The notes: generated by a model from the sequence alone, not told the origin. A DNA stretch of 64,000 nucleotides from Aquincolibacterium sp041674705 (GCA_041674705.1 JBAYVF010000007.1:11785-75784); one strand, 5' to 3'. Counted from the stretch's first letter, positions 1 through 9,158 are shown. Translations and numbers: made by a program.

Positions 1-1953
1 AAAACGGTTTCTTATAAGAACGTGGACCTCCCGGAATTCGACATCGACGCCGCTCTCAAAAGAAATCCTTCCCTCATCCTGGTCGATGAATTGGCCCACA
101 CGAACGCTCCGGGGTCCCGCCATTTGAAACGGTGGCAGGATGTCGAGGAATTGCTTGCCGCCGGGATCGATGTTTATACCACCTTGAATGTCCAGCATTG
201 CGAAAGCGTCAACGATGTCATCACCCGGGTCACCGGTGTGGTCGTCCGGGAAACAGTCCCGGATACGTTCATTGAAAAGGCGGCCGAGATCGAACTCGTC
301 GACCTTCCCTCCGAAGACCTTCTCAAACGTTTGAAAGAAGGCAAGGTCTATCTGGGCCCTCAAGCCGAACACGCCGCTCAGAATTTCTTCCAGCCCGGAA
401 ATCTCATCGCTTTGCGGCAGTTAGCGCTCCGTTACACGGCAAAAAACGTAGACGCTCAAATGCGCAGCTTCAAAGGATTGCATTCTATTTCAAAGATCTG
501 GAATGTCGGAGAACGATTCCTGGTTTGCATCAGCGAAAGCCCGTCCGCGATGAACCTGATCCGGGCCGCCAAACGCATTGCTTCCGAGATCGGGGCGCCC
601 TGGACCGTTGCCTACGTTGAATCGGTCTCCTTAAGGCAGACGGAAGTAGGAAAAAAACGAGCTTTTGAAATGCTTCGCTTTGCAGAAAAACTGGGCGCCG
701 AGGTCGTAACTCTAAATGGACAAGACATCGGAGATGAATTAATCGCCTACGCTCGCTCTAATAACATCACGAAACTGATCGTTGGAAAACCGCAGAGAAA
801 CCGTTGGCAAGAATTTGTCTCAGGATCGATCGTCAATAACCTTGCCCGCAAATGCGGAGAGATCGACCTTTATGTCATCAGCGGGGATCGACAAGCAGCC
901 ATTGCTCAGCTTAGAGCCGCTGAACCCCCGAAATCATTTTCATGGAAAAATGCCTGCATCGCCCTCGGGATCGTTGCCCTCTGCTCCATGGTTAACGCCC
1001 CTCTCTCCCGCTATCTGGCACCCGCTAATCTTGTCTTAATCTATTTGCTGGGCGTCATCTGGATCTCTTTCCGCTACGGGAAGCGCGTCTCCTTCCTAGC
1101 CTCCTTACTCAGCGCGCTTTCCTTCGACTATTTCTTTACGCAGCCCTATTTTTCCTTCACGATCTCTAACGGGCAGAATGTTTTTATATTTGTCGCCATG
1201 GCCCTCATAGGGTTCTTAATCAGTAGCTTGACGGACCGTCTAAAACAACAAACAGCTGCAACACGCATGCGTGAAAATCGCAACCGCATCCTCTATGAGC
1301 TGATGCAGGATCTTGCTAAAACGTCGACTCCGAACGGTCTTTTCCAGGCGCTCCTCCATCACGTTCGGAATTACTTCCAATTACCGGTTGTCATCTTTAC
1401 TCCCAACTCCCGAAAAGAATTATCGGTGCATATTGAAAGTTTGGCAGGACATGAATTGCTCCCCAACGAAAAGGCTGTCGCTCAATGGACCTACGAACAC
1501 AAACAAATAGCAGGACAAGGGAGTGACACACTCCCGGCGGCACAGGGGCTCTATCTCCCACTGGTCGGATTGGAAGTGACCCCCGGGGTACTTGGGATAT
1601 TTCCTAAAGAAAAAAATCCATTCACAAATCCGGAGCAGTTACATCTGCTCCAGATGCTTGTGAACCAGACAGCATTAGCCGTGGAGGGAGCTGAGCTTGC
1701 CTTCGCGGCGCTTCGGGCTGAGGACGCGATTGAAAAAGAGCGTATCCACAACCTTCTCTTAAGTTCTTTCTCCTATGAGCTTCCGGGCCCACTTTCCGAG
1801 ATCTCACAGGCAGCGGCTGAATTGCTCAAGCCAGAAATCTTTAATGACACGGCAAAAAAGGACGCCCTTATAAAACTGATCCAGACAAAGGCTCAAGCGT
1901 TGAACAAATTAACTGCGGAGCTCCCCAAGATTCTTGAATCCGACAATCCGTAA
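1..1953 (+). CDS. kdpD: KdpD-like sensor protein, 5' end outside window, kinase core missing
   Basis: The reading frame is open from base 1, so the start and the KdpD P-loop lie upstream. The visible part has the KdpD signature (ILVDELAHTNAPGSRH, then RWQDVEELL and YTTLNVQH), a universal-stress-protein-like domain around residues 165-300, four membrane segments of the DUF4118 type around residues 310-405 and a GAF-like region. In the family these sense potassium and turgor and phosphorylate KdpE. Here the protein stops just after the dimerisation helix: the usual SHDLRTPL box reads SYELPGPL, so the phosphoacceptor His is Tyr, and no HATPase domain follows. The next gene begins 9 bases downstream on the other strand, so no displaced kinase domain remains. 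It probably senses or signals without phosphotransfer. No kdpABC is in view. The identification is firm; the loss of kinase activity is inferred. Confidence 0.93.
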   Translation, partial: KTVSYKNVDLPEFDIDAALKRNPSLILVDELAHTNAPGSRHLKRWQDVEELLAAGIDVYTTLNVQHCESVNDVITRVTGVVVRETVPDTFIEKAAEIELVDLPSEDLLKRLKEGKVYLGPQAEHAAQNFFQPGNLIALRQLALRYTAKNVDAQMRSFKGLHSISKIWNVGERFLVCISESPSAMNLIRAAKRIASEIGAPWTVAYVESVSLRQTEVGKKRAFEMLRFAEKLGAEVVTLNGQDIGDELIAYARSNNITKLIVGKPQRNRWQEFVSGSIVNNLARKCGEIDLYVISGDRQAAIAQLRAAEPPKSFSWKNACIALGIVALCSMVNAPLSRYLAPANLVLIYLLGVIWISFRYGKRVSFLASLLSALSFDYFFTQPYFSFTISNGQNVFIFVAMALIGFLISSLTDRLKQQTAATRMRENRNRILYELMQDLAKTSTPNGLFQALLHHVRNYFQLPVVIFTPNSRKELSVHIESLAGHELLPNEKAVAQWTYEHKQIAGQGSDTLPAAQGLYLPLVGLEVTPGVLGIFPKEKNPFTNPEQLHLLQMLVNQTALAVEGAELAFAALRAEDAIEKERIHNLLLSSFSYELPGPLSEISQAAAELLKPEIFNDTAKKDALIKLIQTKAQALNKLTAELPKILESDNP

Positions 1954-1962
1954 GAAATCTTT

Positions 1963-3198
1963 TTATGGATTTTGGGATTGGGCTAACCATTTCCTGCCGC
2001 CGAGAATGCGGGAAAGCAGCATCGAGACCACGGAATCGCCGGTGGAATTGACCATGGTGGCGGGCGGGTCCACCAAGGTGCCGACCATGGAAATAAGCGG
2101 CAGGGCTTCCACAGGAAAACCATAAAGCGTGACGATCAAAAGTTCGCCCAAAAATCCTCCGCCCGGAATCCCGCTCATCACCATGCCGCTCAAAATCGCG
2201 ATGCCGATCGCCGTCACGATCGTGCCCACCCCCGCAAAAGGCATCCCGAAAAAAGCAAAAAGAAGCGCGATCTTCAAGATCGCGGACATGCAGGTGCCAT
2301 CCATGTGGATCGTAGCGCCGATCGAGATCACAATGCGGCTGATGTCCTTGGGAACACCGATCTTGTCCGCCGCCTCAAGATTCGCCGGGATCGTCGCCAG
2401 ACTGCTCCCCGTGCCCCATGCGGTAAGCGCCGGCGTCAGAATGTTCCCCCAGAAGCGTTTGAAACCTTCCCGGCCACCCGCCAGGAAGACATAAATTGAA
2501 AACCCGATAAAAAAATAAAGGATCGCGAGCGGATAATAAACTGCCACCACGCGCAGGTAGGAGCCCAGCAACTCGGCTCCGAGCGTCCCCACAAGATACG
2601 CGAAGTACGCCCCTAAACCCACCGGCGCCAAAAACATGATGAGATGGATCACTTTCATCATGACCTTATTCGCGGATACAAGAAATTTTACAAACGGTTT
2701 TCCGTCTTCTTTCGCTAGTGAGGCTGCAAGCCCGATGAGGACGGCGAACACGATCAGGGCCAGCATGTTTTGTTTCGAAAGAAGCTGCACAAAATCCGGC
2801 ACGGTAAAGGCTTTGAGAATATCACTAAAAGTTTTGGTTTGCGCCACCTCCGCAGGAAGGCTGAGCATGGGATGGTTTCCCAGGACGGGCGGAAACGCCA
2901 TGACGCCCAGCACCATCAAAAGCGAAGAGAGAATGCCGGTCGCGATAAAGATGAGGACCATCCAGCCCATGATCTTCCCGAGACGATGAAGATCGGACAT
3001 TTCCGCGATCGCGGACGAGATCGAAAAAAAGACGAGCGGCACCACTGCCGTGAAAAGCAGGTTCAGAAAAATATCGCCGAGCGGTTTTACGAACGCGATC
3101 TTTTCCTTGAAGAGGATACCCAACCCTGCTCCAAGAGCAACGGAAAGGAGCAGGAGTATTGAAAAAGAATAGCTTTTAAAGAAGTATGCCCGTTTCAT
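1963..3198 (-). CDS. Dicarboxylate/amino acid:cation symporter (DAACS family)
   Basis: This is a 411-residue polytopic membrane protein of the GltP/DctA/SdcS family, which imports C4-dicarboxylates or acidic amino acids with sodium or protons. The late part shows the family's substrate-binding features: a GATIHMDGT stretch (usually GATINMDGT) and a re-entrant loop with SGIPGGGF, then DPPATMVNSTGDS where most members have an NVTGD-like motif. The start at 3198 was chosen because AGAGGA lies at good spacing upstream and the protein then begins with MKRAYFFKSY before the first helix; an upstream ATG at 3261 would run into the preceding gene. It lies 22 bases after the DUF3147 gene, so the two are probably co-transcribed. 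Substrate is not predictable from sequence alone. Confidence 0.9.
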   Translation of the reverse strand: MKRAYFFKSYSFSILLLLSVALGAGLGILFKEKIAFVKPLGDIFLNLLFTAVVPLVFFSISSAIAEMSDLHRLGKIMGWMVLIFIATGILSSLLMVLGVMAFPPVLGNHPMLSLPAEVAQTKTFSDILKAFTVPDFVQLLSKQNMLALIVFAVLIGLAASLAKEDGKPFVKFLVSANKVMMKVIHLIMFLAPVGLGAYFAYLVGTLGAELLGSYLRVVAVYYPLAILYFFIGFSIYVFLAGGREGFKRFWGNILTPALTAWGTGSSLATIPANLEAADKIGVPKDISRIVISIGATIHMDGTCMSAILKIALLFAFFGMPFAGVGTIVTAIGIAILSGMVMSGIPGGGFLGELLIVTLYGFPVEALPLISMVGTLVDPPATMVNSTGDSVVSMLLSRILGGRKWLAQSQNP

Positions 3199-3220
3199 TC
3201 CGGTCCTCTTGATTTCATTT

Positions 3221-3562
3221 TTAATTTGAAAACCCTTTGAAAATAAAACGATGCGCCACATAAGCGATCGTCAGGCAGGCGAGTCCTAAAATATAAGTGC
3301 TGAAAAAATTCATTTTGAGCCATCGGTTGAGAAGAAAAGGAACAAAAAAAGTCAGGGATAACGGAACGGCCAGGAGGATCGATCCCGCGAACTGGTTGAC
3401 TTTGCCCATATCGTGCGTTTCCCAGTAAGCAAATAAAATACTGAGCATGGAAACAAGCGGGAGTGCCACTAAAAAACCGGCGAGCGCTGAATCCTTGCTC
3501 GCCAACCTTGATGCAAGAGCAATAATGCATCCCGACAAGATGATCTTGAATAAAAAAAACAT
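3221..3562 (-). CDS. DUF3147 family small membrane protein
   Basis: The protein has 113 residues and about four predicted membrane helices. It resembles the DUF3147 family (distantly GlpM-like): a first helix followed by ASRLASKDSALAGFLVALPLVSML, then a short polar WETHDMGKVNQFAGS linker and two more helices. The function of this family is not established. A purine-rich AAGGGGGG ribosome site precedes the ATG. It is the first gene of a probable two-gene unit with the symporter and is divergent from the MFS gene. Confidence 0.72.
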   Translation of the reverse strand: MFFLFKIILSGCIIALASRLASKDSALAGFLVALPLVSMLSILFAYWETHDMGKVNQFAGSILLAVPLSLTFFVPFLLNRWLKMNFFSTYILGLACLTIAYVAHRFIFKGFSN

Positions 3563-3619
3563 GCGCGCCCCCCTTTCCTGAATAAGTGGCTGATATTGTG
3601 TTTGATTTTTTAATTGAAA

Positions 3620-3632
3620 ACAAGTAACTTGT
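3620..3632. promoter_or_regulatory. 13-bp perfect palindrome in the divergent DUF3147/MFS spacer
   Basis: The sequence ACAAGT-A-ACTTGT is a perfect 6+1+6 dyad ending 4 bases before the ATG of the MFS gene, in the only spacer (about 70 bases) shared by two divergent units. It could be an operator or a hairpin that hides the ribosome site. The assignment is inference. Confidence 0.3.
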
Positions 3633-3636
3633 GAAC

Positions 3637-4872
3637 ATGGATCAAAATAAAAGAAAAGCTATCCAGCTCATCCTACTCTTTGGCCTCGTAAGTCTTTTTG
3701 GGGACATCATTTACGAAGGGGCGCGAAGCGTCAATGGTCCGTATCTCAAAGTTCTCGGGGCCAACGCCCTCGCCGTTGGATTTATCGCGGGCTTGGGCGA
3801 GTTCATGGGTTATGGGATCCGCCTCTTGTCGGGGTATTTTTCGGACAAAACCAAGTCTTACTGGTTCTTCACGATCACGGGTTATGCCCTGCTGATCAGT
3901 GTCCCGCTCCTGGCGCTCACAGGCTTTTGGAAGATCGCGGCGCTTCTGATCGTGATGGAACGTATCGGGAAAGCGATCCGAAGCCCTGCTAAAGACACGA
4001 TCCTTTCCCAAGCCACCAAGCAGGTCGGCACGGGATTTGGATTTGGCCTGAATGAAGCGATGGACCAGGTCGGCGCGATCATCGGCCCGCTTCTTTTTAC
4101 CGTCGCGTTCCTGGGAACCACCCAGGCTGAAAAAGGCCTCCGGGATTATCAGGCGGGCTATCATCTGCTTTGGCTCCCATTCTTTTTTCTGATGGCCTGC
4201 GTTCTTTTCGCTTACTGGAAAACACCGAATCCCGAAACGCTCGAAACGTCAGTCATAAAAGACGAGTCCGAGAAACTTCCGAAGATTTTCTGGCTTTATA
4301 CCGCCTTTAGTTTCTTTGCCACCGCGGGTTTCGTGAGTTTTGTCCTGATGGCCTATCATTTTAAATCCCAGCACGTGCTTTCCGACGCGCAGATCCCTCT
4401 TTTTTATGCGGTGGCTATGGGCGTCGACGGCGGCGCGGCGCTTGTGATCGGCAAGATCTACGACCGGATGAAAGAAAAACAAAAACACGAGTGGGCCGGC
4501 ATCGGAACGCTTCTCATGATCCCCGTTCTCTCGGCTGTGATCCCGTTCCTTTGCTTCACCACGGTTCCGTGGATCGTTATTGTGAGCATTATTCTCTGGG
4601 GGGTTGTGATGGCCGGGCATGAGACCATCATGAAGTCCGCTATTGCAGACATTACGCCTCTCAGAAAGAGAGGCACGGGATATGGCATTTTGAATGTGGC
4701 TTATGGTCTTGCGATGCTTGCCGGCGGTGTCGTGATGGGATTTCTCTACGACCGTTCGCTTCCTACGCTCATGTTTGGCGTCGCGGCGCTCGAATTGATT
4801 TCACTTCCCTTTTTCTTCGCCATGAAGCGGGAAGTCTCAAGATCAGACCAGAGACTGCAGACTACAGACTGA
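3637..4872 (+). CDS. Major facilitator superfamily transporter
   Basis: The protein has about 411 residues and twelve hydrophobic segments. The N-terminal half reads LFGDIIYEGARSVNGPYL, and the loop after helix 2 has the MFS motif-A-like GYFSDKTKSY; a second one (IYDRMKEKQKHEW) lies between helices 8 and 9. This subgroup of MFS proteins has no fixed substrate assignment. The ATG at 3637 was preferred to an in-frame GTG at 3631; neither has a strong ribosome site. The last residues (SRSDQRLQTTD) are encoded by a heptamer repeat, so the tail was probably acquired by repeat insertion. It is convergent with the diguanylate cyclase gene. Confidence 0.87.
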   Translation: MDQNKRKAIQLILLFGLVSLFGDIIYEGARSVNGPYLKVLGANALAVGFIAGLGEFMGYGIRLLSGYFSDKTKSYWFFTITGYALLISVPLLALTGFWKIAALLIVMERIGKAIRSPAKDTILSQATKQVGTGFGFGLNEAMDQVGAIIGPLLFTVAFLGTTQAEKGLRDYQAGYHLLWLPFFFLMACVLFAYWKTPNPETLETSVIKDESEKLPKIFWLYTAFSFFATAGFVSFVLMAYHFKSQHVLSDAQIPLFYAVAMGVDGGAALVIGKIYDRMKEKQKHEWAGIGTLLMIPVLSAVIPFLCFTTVPWIVIVSIILWGVVMAGHETIMKSAIADITPLRKRGTGYGILNVAYGLAMLAGGVVMGFLYDRSLPTLMFGVAALELISLPFFFAMKREVSRSDQRLQTTD

Positions 4873-4873
4873 G
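4846..4873. repeat. Single arm of AGACTNN heptamer repeat (family C) in MFS C-terminus
   Basis: The words AGACCAG, AGACTGC, AGACTAC and AGACTGA follow each other with an exact 7-base period across the stop codon of the MFS gene. Related copies lie at 18363-18443 and 58305-58337. Confidence 0.75.
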
Positions 4874-4912
4874 GCAAAAACAAAACATCTAAAAGGGTTC
4901 TGGGGTCTGTTT

Positions 4913-6652
4913 TCAGTCGTTCTGGATGCAGGTCTGGTTCTTGCCGGCAGCTTTGGCTTTAAGAAGACCCTCTTGAGCGCGCTCAACAACTTTCTGAGGA
5001 TTCTTTTCATCAAGGCTGAGCGCTGAAACACCGCTGCTGGCCGTTACTTTGAAGGCTTGCCCGCCGGTGGTGCGGAAATCAAAGCGTTCGATCGCTTTAC
5101 GGATCCTCTCCGCCACTCCAAAGGTCGCAGTCGCAAGGTTATACCCCGAAAGAAGGATAATGAACTCCTCTTCCCCGTAACGGCCTGCGATGTCAGGCAT
5201 TGCCCGGCCTTTGGTGCGAATGGAAACCTGAATGATCTCTGCGACTTTTTTGAGCACCTCATCGCCGGTCCTGTGCCCGTACGCCTCATTGATTTTGCGG
5301 AAATCATCGATGTCCAGGAGAACCACGGCAAAAGGTTTGCGAAAAGTCCGCGAATAGTTGAGGGCCTGCGACAGGAAGGTATTTACATAGCGCATGACAA
5401 AAAGCCCCGTCAATTCATCCCGCACCGCCAGGCTCAGGAAATAAAGCCGTTCTTTGTGCTCCTGGATCTTTACGACCACAAAAGAGATCAGAAAATAGGC
5501 TGCCAGTAAAAAGAGTGGCGCCGCGACCCCCGTCCAGATCCCGGCCCAAGCGAAAAGCGTGAAGGAAGCCAGGATCCAAAGACCCGCGATCACCAACACC
5601 GCAAGAGTCGAGAACACGGCACGGAAAGGGATCAGAACAAGTCCGGCCAAAAGTGCGATCCCTAAAAGAAGTCCGGCGAAAACCCTGGGCGCGACAACGC
5701 GAATGTACTGCCCGGTCAGAATGGTATTGATGATATTCCCAAGCGCTCCGATGCCCGGGCTTGCAGACTCCAGTGGCGTGATCTTGTAATCGGAAGCCGT
5801 CATTCCAACAAGACAAATCTTCCCCTGAAAATCCTTAGCGGAGATCGGCGCCGTCTTGCCCTTGGAGGCCAGGGCGTAACTGTTCAGCACATCCACGAAC
5901 GGATAATACCCGGAGGAGGCATTCCAGCGTTTGGCCCAGTGGATAAGAAGATTATTCTGGTCATCACGCGGAAAATCACACTTTTCCATCGTCGGTACGG
6001 GCTTGCCAAGAAAGTCATACGCGACCCGGATCCCGAGATGCGGCACAAGCTCTTTATTGAACTTCACAAAAGGATACACGCGACGGACCACGTTGTCGGG
6101 ATCCTGGCTGTAATTGATATGCCCGATCCCCCGGGCCGCTGCGCTATAAGGCTGTGCGGACTGGTTGATGTAATAGTAGTTCTTGAACCCTTCAGACTCA
6201 AAAGAGATCGGAAGATAAAAATTGGGCGTTTTTTTGAATTCTTCAAGAAGCGCTTGGTCGTCTTCCGGCGTGCTTGCGTCCTGCGCAAAGAAAAGATTGA
6301 ACACAACGGCCTTCGCGCCCCATTCTCTTAAAATGCGCGTGATCGCCGCATAATACCGCTTGGGCCAAGGAAAAGGCCGTATGGACTGCAAGCTGTTTTT
6401 ATCGATCCCGATATATACAACCGCCGGATCGACCTTGGGGGCAGGCTGATACTTGAGAAACTGATCGTAGAAATGGTTATCGAGCGACCGAAAGACCGCT
6501 GTCCCCGAAAAACTGAGCGAAAGAACGAAGACCAGTACAAATCCCAAAATCTGGATCGTACGAAGCGGGGTAAAAAAAAGCACCATTCTTCTTAGAGGTT
6601 CGGTGATATATCCCTGGCGTTTCTGAACAAGTCCTGCAGGCACTTTTTCCAT
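4913..6652 (-). CDS. CHASE2-domain diguanylate cyclase with atypical active site
   Basis: The protein has 579 residues: an N-terminal membrane anchor (about residues 25-50), an extracytoplasmic CHASE2 sensor domain (about 55-310, with DPAVVYIGIDKNSLQ), three more membrane helices (about 325-400) and a C-terminal GGDEF domain (about 415-575). The GGDEF domain keeps the metal-binding DIDDFRKINEAYGH segment, but the active-site loop reads RYGEEEF instead of RYGGEEF (near residue 490), and the preceding segment RAMPD does not form a canonical RxxD inhibitory site. The family makes cyclic di-GMP from two GTP. The start has a GAGGG ribosome site. Activity is uncertain because the second glycine of the motif is glutamate. 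Domain identification is firm. Confidence 0.92.
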   Translation of the reverse strand: MEKVPAGLVQKRQGYITEPLRRMVLFFTPLRTIQILGFVLVFVLSLSFSGTAVFRSLDNHFYDQFLKYQPAPKVDPAVVYIGIDKNSLQSIRPFPWPKRYYAAITRILREWGAKAVVFNLFFAQDASTPEDDQALLEEFKKTPNFYLPISFESEGFKNYYYINQSAQPYSAAARGIGHINYSQDPDNVVRRVYPFVKFNKELVPHLGIRVAYDFLGKPVPTMEKCDFPRDDQNNLLIHWAKRWNASSGYYPFVDVLNSYALASKGKTAPISAKDFQGKICLVGMTASDYKITPLESASPGIGALGNIINTILTGQYIRVVAPRVFAGLLLGIALLAGLVLIPFRAVFSTLAVLVIAGLWILASFTLFAWAGIWTGVAAPLFLLAAYFLISFVVVKIQEHKERLYFLSLAVRDELTGLFVMRYVNTFLSQALNYSRTFRKPFAVVLLDIDDFRKINEAYGHRTGDEVLKKVAEIIQVSIRTKGRAMPDIAGRYGEEEFIILLSGYNLATATFGVAERIRKAIERFDFRTTGGQAFKVTASSGVSALSLDEKNPQKVVERAQEGLLKAKAAGKNQTCIQND

Positions 6653-6700
6653 GGTTCCCTCATCGTAAAATGGGTTAGAAAGAAGTTCGGACTAATTAAC

Positions 6701-6801
6701 GGCCATAACTCTCTTTTTATTAATAAATAAACGGGTAGTTATGACCGCCCCAATTTCCGCTTCGCTTCAATTGATAGGTATTGGGACGGCTATATTGAAG
6801 C
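6701..6801. other. Structured spacer with two inverted repeats
   Basis: The 240-base divergent spacer between the diguanylate cyclase and the methyltransferase-like gene contains two inverted repeats: GGCCATAACT (6701) with AGTTATGACC (6737), and GCTTCAAT (6764) with ATTGAAGC (6794). No coding region was seen. They may be hairpins or operator half sites. Confidence 0.4.
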
Positions 6802-6862
6802 AAAACTTACTCTTTTCCAAGATTTTTTTAAAAAACACTGCACCTCTTGGGATAAGCTGCTG

Positions 6863-6868
6863 TATAAT
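6863..6868 (+). promoter_or_regulatory. TATAAT -10 element before the methyltransferase-like gene
   Basis: A perfect TATAAT lies 24 bases before the ATG at 6893. No good -35 hexamer is visible at 17 bases, so the promoter call rests on the -10 alone. Confidence 0.4.
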
Positions 6869-6892
6869 CTCCCCCAACATAAAGGGAGAATC

Positions 6893-7597
6893 ATGGCATT
6901 GCGTGGATGGTTCAAATTCAAGAAAATAAGACTGCTGCTGGCTTGGGGCTCGATCCCCATCCTGCTTCTTTGCTCCAACATGAACGATCATACCTTCCGC
7001 TGGGGCATCGTCCTGATTATTATCGGTGAATTGATACGTTTTTGGGCACTCGGGTTCGTGGAAAAAAAAGGGCAGAAGCTCGCCATGAGCGGTCCGTATG
7101 CTTTCGTGCGCAACCCTCTTTATGTCGGCAATTTCTTCCTCGGCCTCGGCGTCGCTGTGATCGTCTGGAACTGGATCATCCTGGTTATTTTTCTCGTCGG
7201 CTTTCTAGGAATTTATACGGGAACTATCCGCGGCGAAGAAAAACACTTGAAAGAGATGTTCGGAAAGCCTTACGAGGATTATTGCCGGAATGTTCCTTCT
7301 TGCTTCCCGCGACTTACACCCTATGCGGCGCCTGAAAAGGAATCCTTTCTCTGGAGCCGCATTATCAAGCATCACGAGTACATCACGGTGGCCGGCATTT
7401 TTCTTATGCTCATGCTGATCCACCTTTACGATGAGCTTTTCCTCGCCAAAGAACCGTTGTCCCAGGAAATACCCCTGATCGGCCTCACAGGAGTCGTGGT
7501 GCTTGCGCTGGTATTGGAACGGGTTTTTGTCAGCCGCCTTCATATCACGTTCTTTGAGCGCCTTCGCGAAAAACACGCCCCAAAAAAGAATCCGTAA
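6893..7597 (+). CDS. Isoprenylcysteine carboxyl methyltransferase-like membrane protein
   Basis: The 234-residue membrane protein has the ICMT/PEMT-type core: GPYAFVRNPLYVGNF (about residues 64-78), hydrophobic helices, then EEKHLKEMFGKPYEDYCRNVP (about 116-136), the SAM-binding part of this superfamily. Bacterial members methylate lipids or small molecules or have unknown targets. Two extra C-terminal helices (about 165-185 and 195-215) extend beyond the catalytic core. The ATG follows an AGGGAGA ribosome site at ideal spacing. It has its own promoter element and is not obviously linked to the next gene. Confidence 0.82.
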   Translation: MALRGWFKFKKIRLLLAWGSIPILLLCSNMNDHTFRWGIVLIIIGELIRFWALGFVEKKGQKLAMSGPYAFVRNPLYVGNFFLGLGVAVIVWNWIILVIFLVGFLGIYTGTIRGEEKHLKEMFGKPYEDYCRNVPSCFPRLTPYAAPEKESFLWSRIIKHHEYITVAGIFLMLMLIHLYDELFLAKEPLSQEIPLIGLTGVVVLALVLERVFVSRLHITFFERLREKHAPKKNP

Positions 7598-7629
7598 TAT
7601 TTTTCTTTTTTAAAAAGCTCAAGAAAAAG

Positions 7630-7659
7630 TTGACCCGGACAAGCCGGAGTCTCTATAAT
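7630..7659 (+). promoter_or_regulatory. Sigma-70-type promoter of the homospermidine synthase gene
   Basis: TTGACC (7630-7635) and TATAAT (7654-7659) are separated by 18 bases and lie 35 bases before the ATG. This is one of the clearest promoters in the window. Confidence 0.7.
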
Positions 7660-7694
7660 CCCTCAAATCTTTTTCCTCACGGGAGACTGCGATC

Positions 7695-9146
7695 ATGATG
7701 GAATTCAAGCAAAAGGTTCTTTGCATCGGTTTTGGCTCCGTCGGCAAATGCGCCTTGCCAATTCTCCTCGAACATGTCCGCATTCCTTATAAGAACATCA
7801 CGGTGCTCGACTTTGCTGACAAACGCAAAGAGCTCGCGCCCTGGATCAAAAAAGGGGTCCGCTACTCCCAGGAAAAACTTAGCCCCGTGAATGTCGCGCG
7901 CACGCTTTCAAAATACGTCTCCCGCGGCGGCATGATCATCGATCTGTCCTGGAACATTGACTCGCTCGACATGCTTTCCTGGTGCCATGAGAACAAAGTG
8001 CTTTACGTGAATACCTCGGTCGAGGAGTGGGACCCATACGCCAATATCGAAAAAAAGACCCCGCTTGAGAAATCGCTTTATTTCAAGCAGATGGGCTTGC
8101 GCAAGATGACCGCGAAATGGGCAGATGATTCGACGACCGCGGTGCTGGACCATGGCGCTAACCCCGGGCTCATCAGTCACTTCACAAAGCAGGGACTTCT
8201 CGATATCGCCGAAAAGGCGACGCGCGATAAAACCACCTCCAAAAGGGACCGGAAAACCCTGGAGCATCTGATCCGTGAAGAAAAATTCCATCGCCTGGCC
8301 ATGAAGCTCGGTGTGAAAACGATCCATGTCAGTGAACGCGATACCCAGATCACCGACCAGCCTAAAGAAGTGGATGAATTCGTCGGCACCTGGTCGATCG
8401 AGGGGCTCCGGGAAGAGGCGATCTCCCCCTCTGAAATTGGATGGGGCACGCATGAAAAGGAATTGCCTCCTCTCACCACGATCCCGGACTACGGCCCCCA
8501 GAACCAGATCTTTCTTTCCCAGATGGGCATGAACACCTGGGTACGTTCCTGGGTCCCGAACTATGAGATCGTCGGGATGGTCATCCGCCACGGAGAAGCG
8601 TTCAGTATTTCTGAAAAACTCACGGTCTGGAAAAGCGGCAAGCCCGTCTACCGTCCGACGGTCCATTACGTTTATATGCCGTGCAATGAAACCCTGGCCT
8701 CGGTTCACGAGCTCCGCTGCCGCAATTATGAGCTTCAACCCAAGTGCCGCATTATGTCCGACGAAATCGTCAAGGGCGCAGACATTCTGGGATCTCTCAT
8801 CATGGGCCACAAATACAATTCCTGGTGGACCGGGAGCATCCTTACGATCGATGAAGCGCGCAAGCTTGTCCCGCATCAGAATGCCACCACGATCCAGGTC
8901 GCGATCGGCGTGGTCGCTGCGGCCATGTGGATGATCGAACATCCCAATAAAGGCGTCTGCGTCCCGGATGATCTCCCTCATAAAGAAATCCTCGCGACCG
9001 CAAAACCTTATCTTGGCACGATGGTCTCGGAACCTTACGACTGGACACCTTTCAAGAATTATCAGGTCTTCTTCCAGGAAAACCAGAGCTCCCATCTGGA
9101 TAAAAAAAATCCATGGTGTTTTAAGAATTTCCTGTTTAAAGAATAA
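7695..9146 (+). CDS. hss: Homospermidine synthase
   Basis: The 483-residue protein belongs to the saccharopine-dehydrogenase-like homospermidine synthase family and has the usual length. It starts with an NAD-binding Rossmann fold (VLCIGFGSVGKCALPILLEH) and carries the conserved HGANPGLISHFTKQG segment (about residues 153-167) and the SWVPNYEIVGMVIRHGEA region. The enzyme joins two putrescines (or spermidine and putrescine) into homospermidine with NAD as prosthetic group. GGGAGA upstream serves as ribosome site; two adjacent ATG codons (7695, 7698) leave the start uncertain by one residue. The cupin gene follows after 12 bases, so both are likely transcribed from the promoter at 7630. Confidence 0.92.
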   Translation: MMEFKQKVLCIGFGSVGKCALPILLEHVRIPYKNITVLDFADKRKELAPWIKKGVRYSQEKLSPVNVARTLSKYVSRGGMIIDLSWNIDSLDMLSWCHENKVLYVNTSVEEWDPYANIEKKTPLEKSLYFKQMGLRKMTAKWADDSTTAVLDHGANPGLISHFTKQGLLDIAEKATRDKTTSKRDRKTLEHLIREEKFHRLAMKLGVKTIHVSERDTQITDQPKEVDEFVGTWSIEGLREEAISPSEIGWGTHEKELPPLTTIPDYGPQNQIFLSQMGMNTWVRSWVPNYEIVGMVIRHGEAFSISEKLTVWKSGKPVYRPTVHYVYMPCNETLASVHELRCRNYELQPKCRIMSDEIVKGADILGSLIMGHKYNSWWTGSILTIDEARKLVPHQNATTIQVAIGVVAAAMWMIEHPNKGVCVPDDLPHKEILATAKPYLGTMVSEPYDWTPFKNYQVFFQENQSSHLDKKNPWCFKNFLFKE

Positions 9147-9158
9147 CGCGGCAATCCC

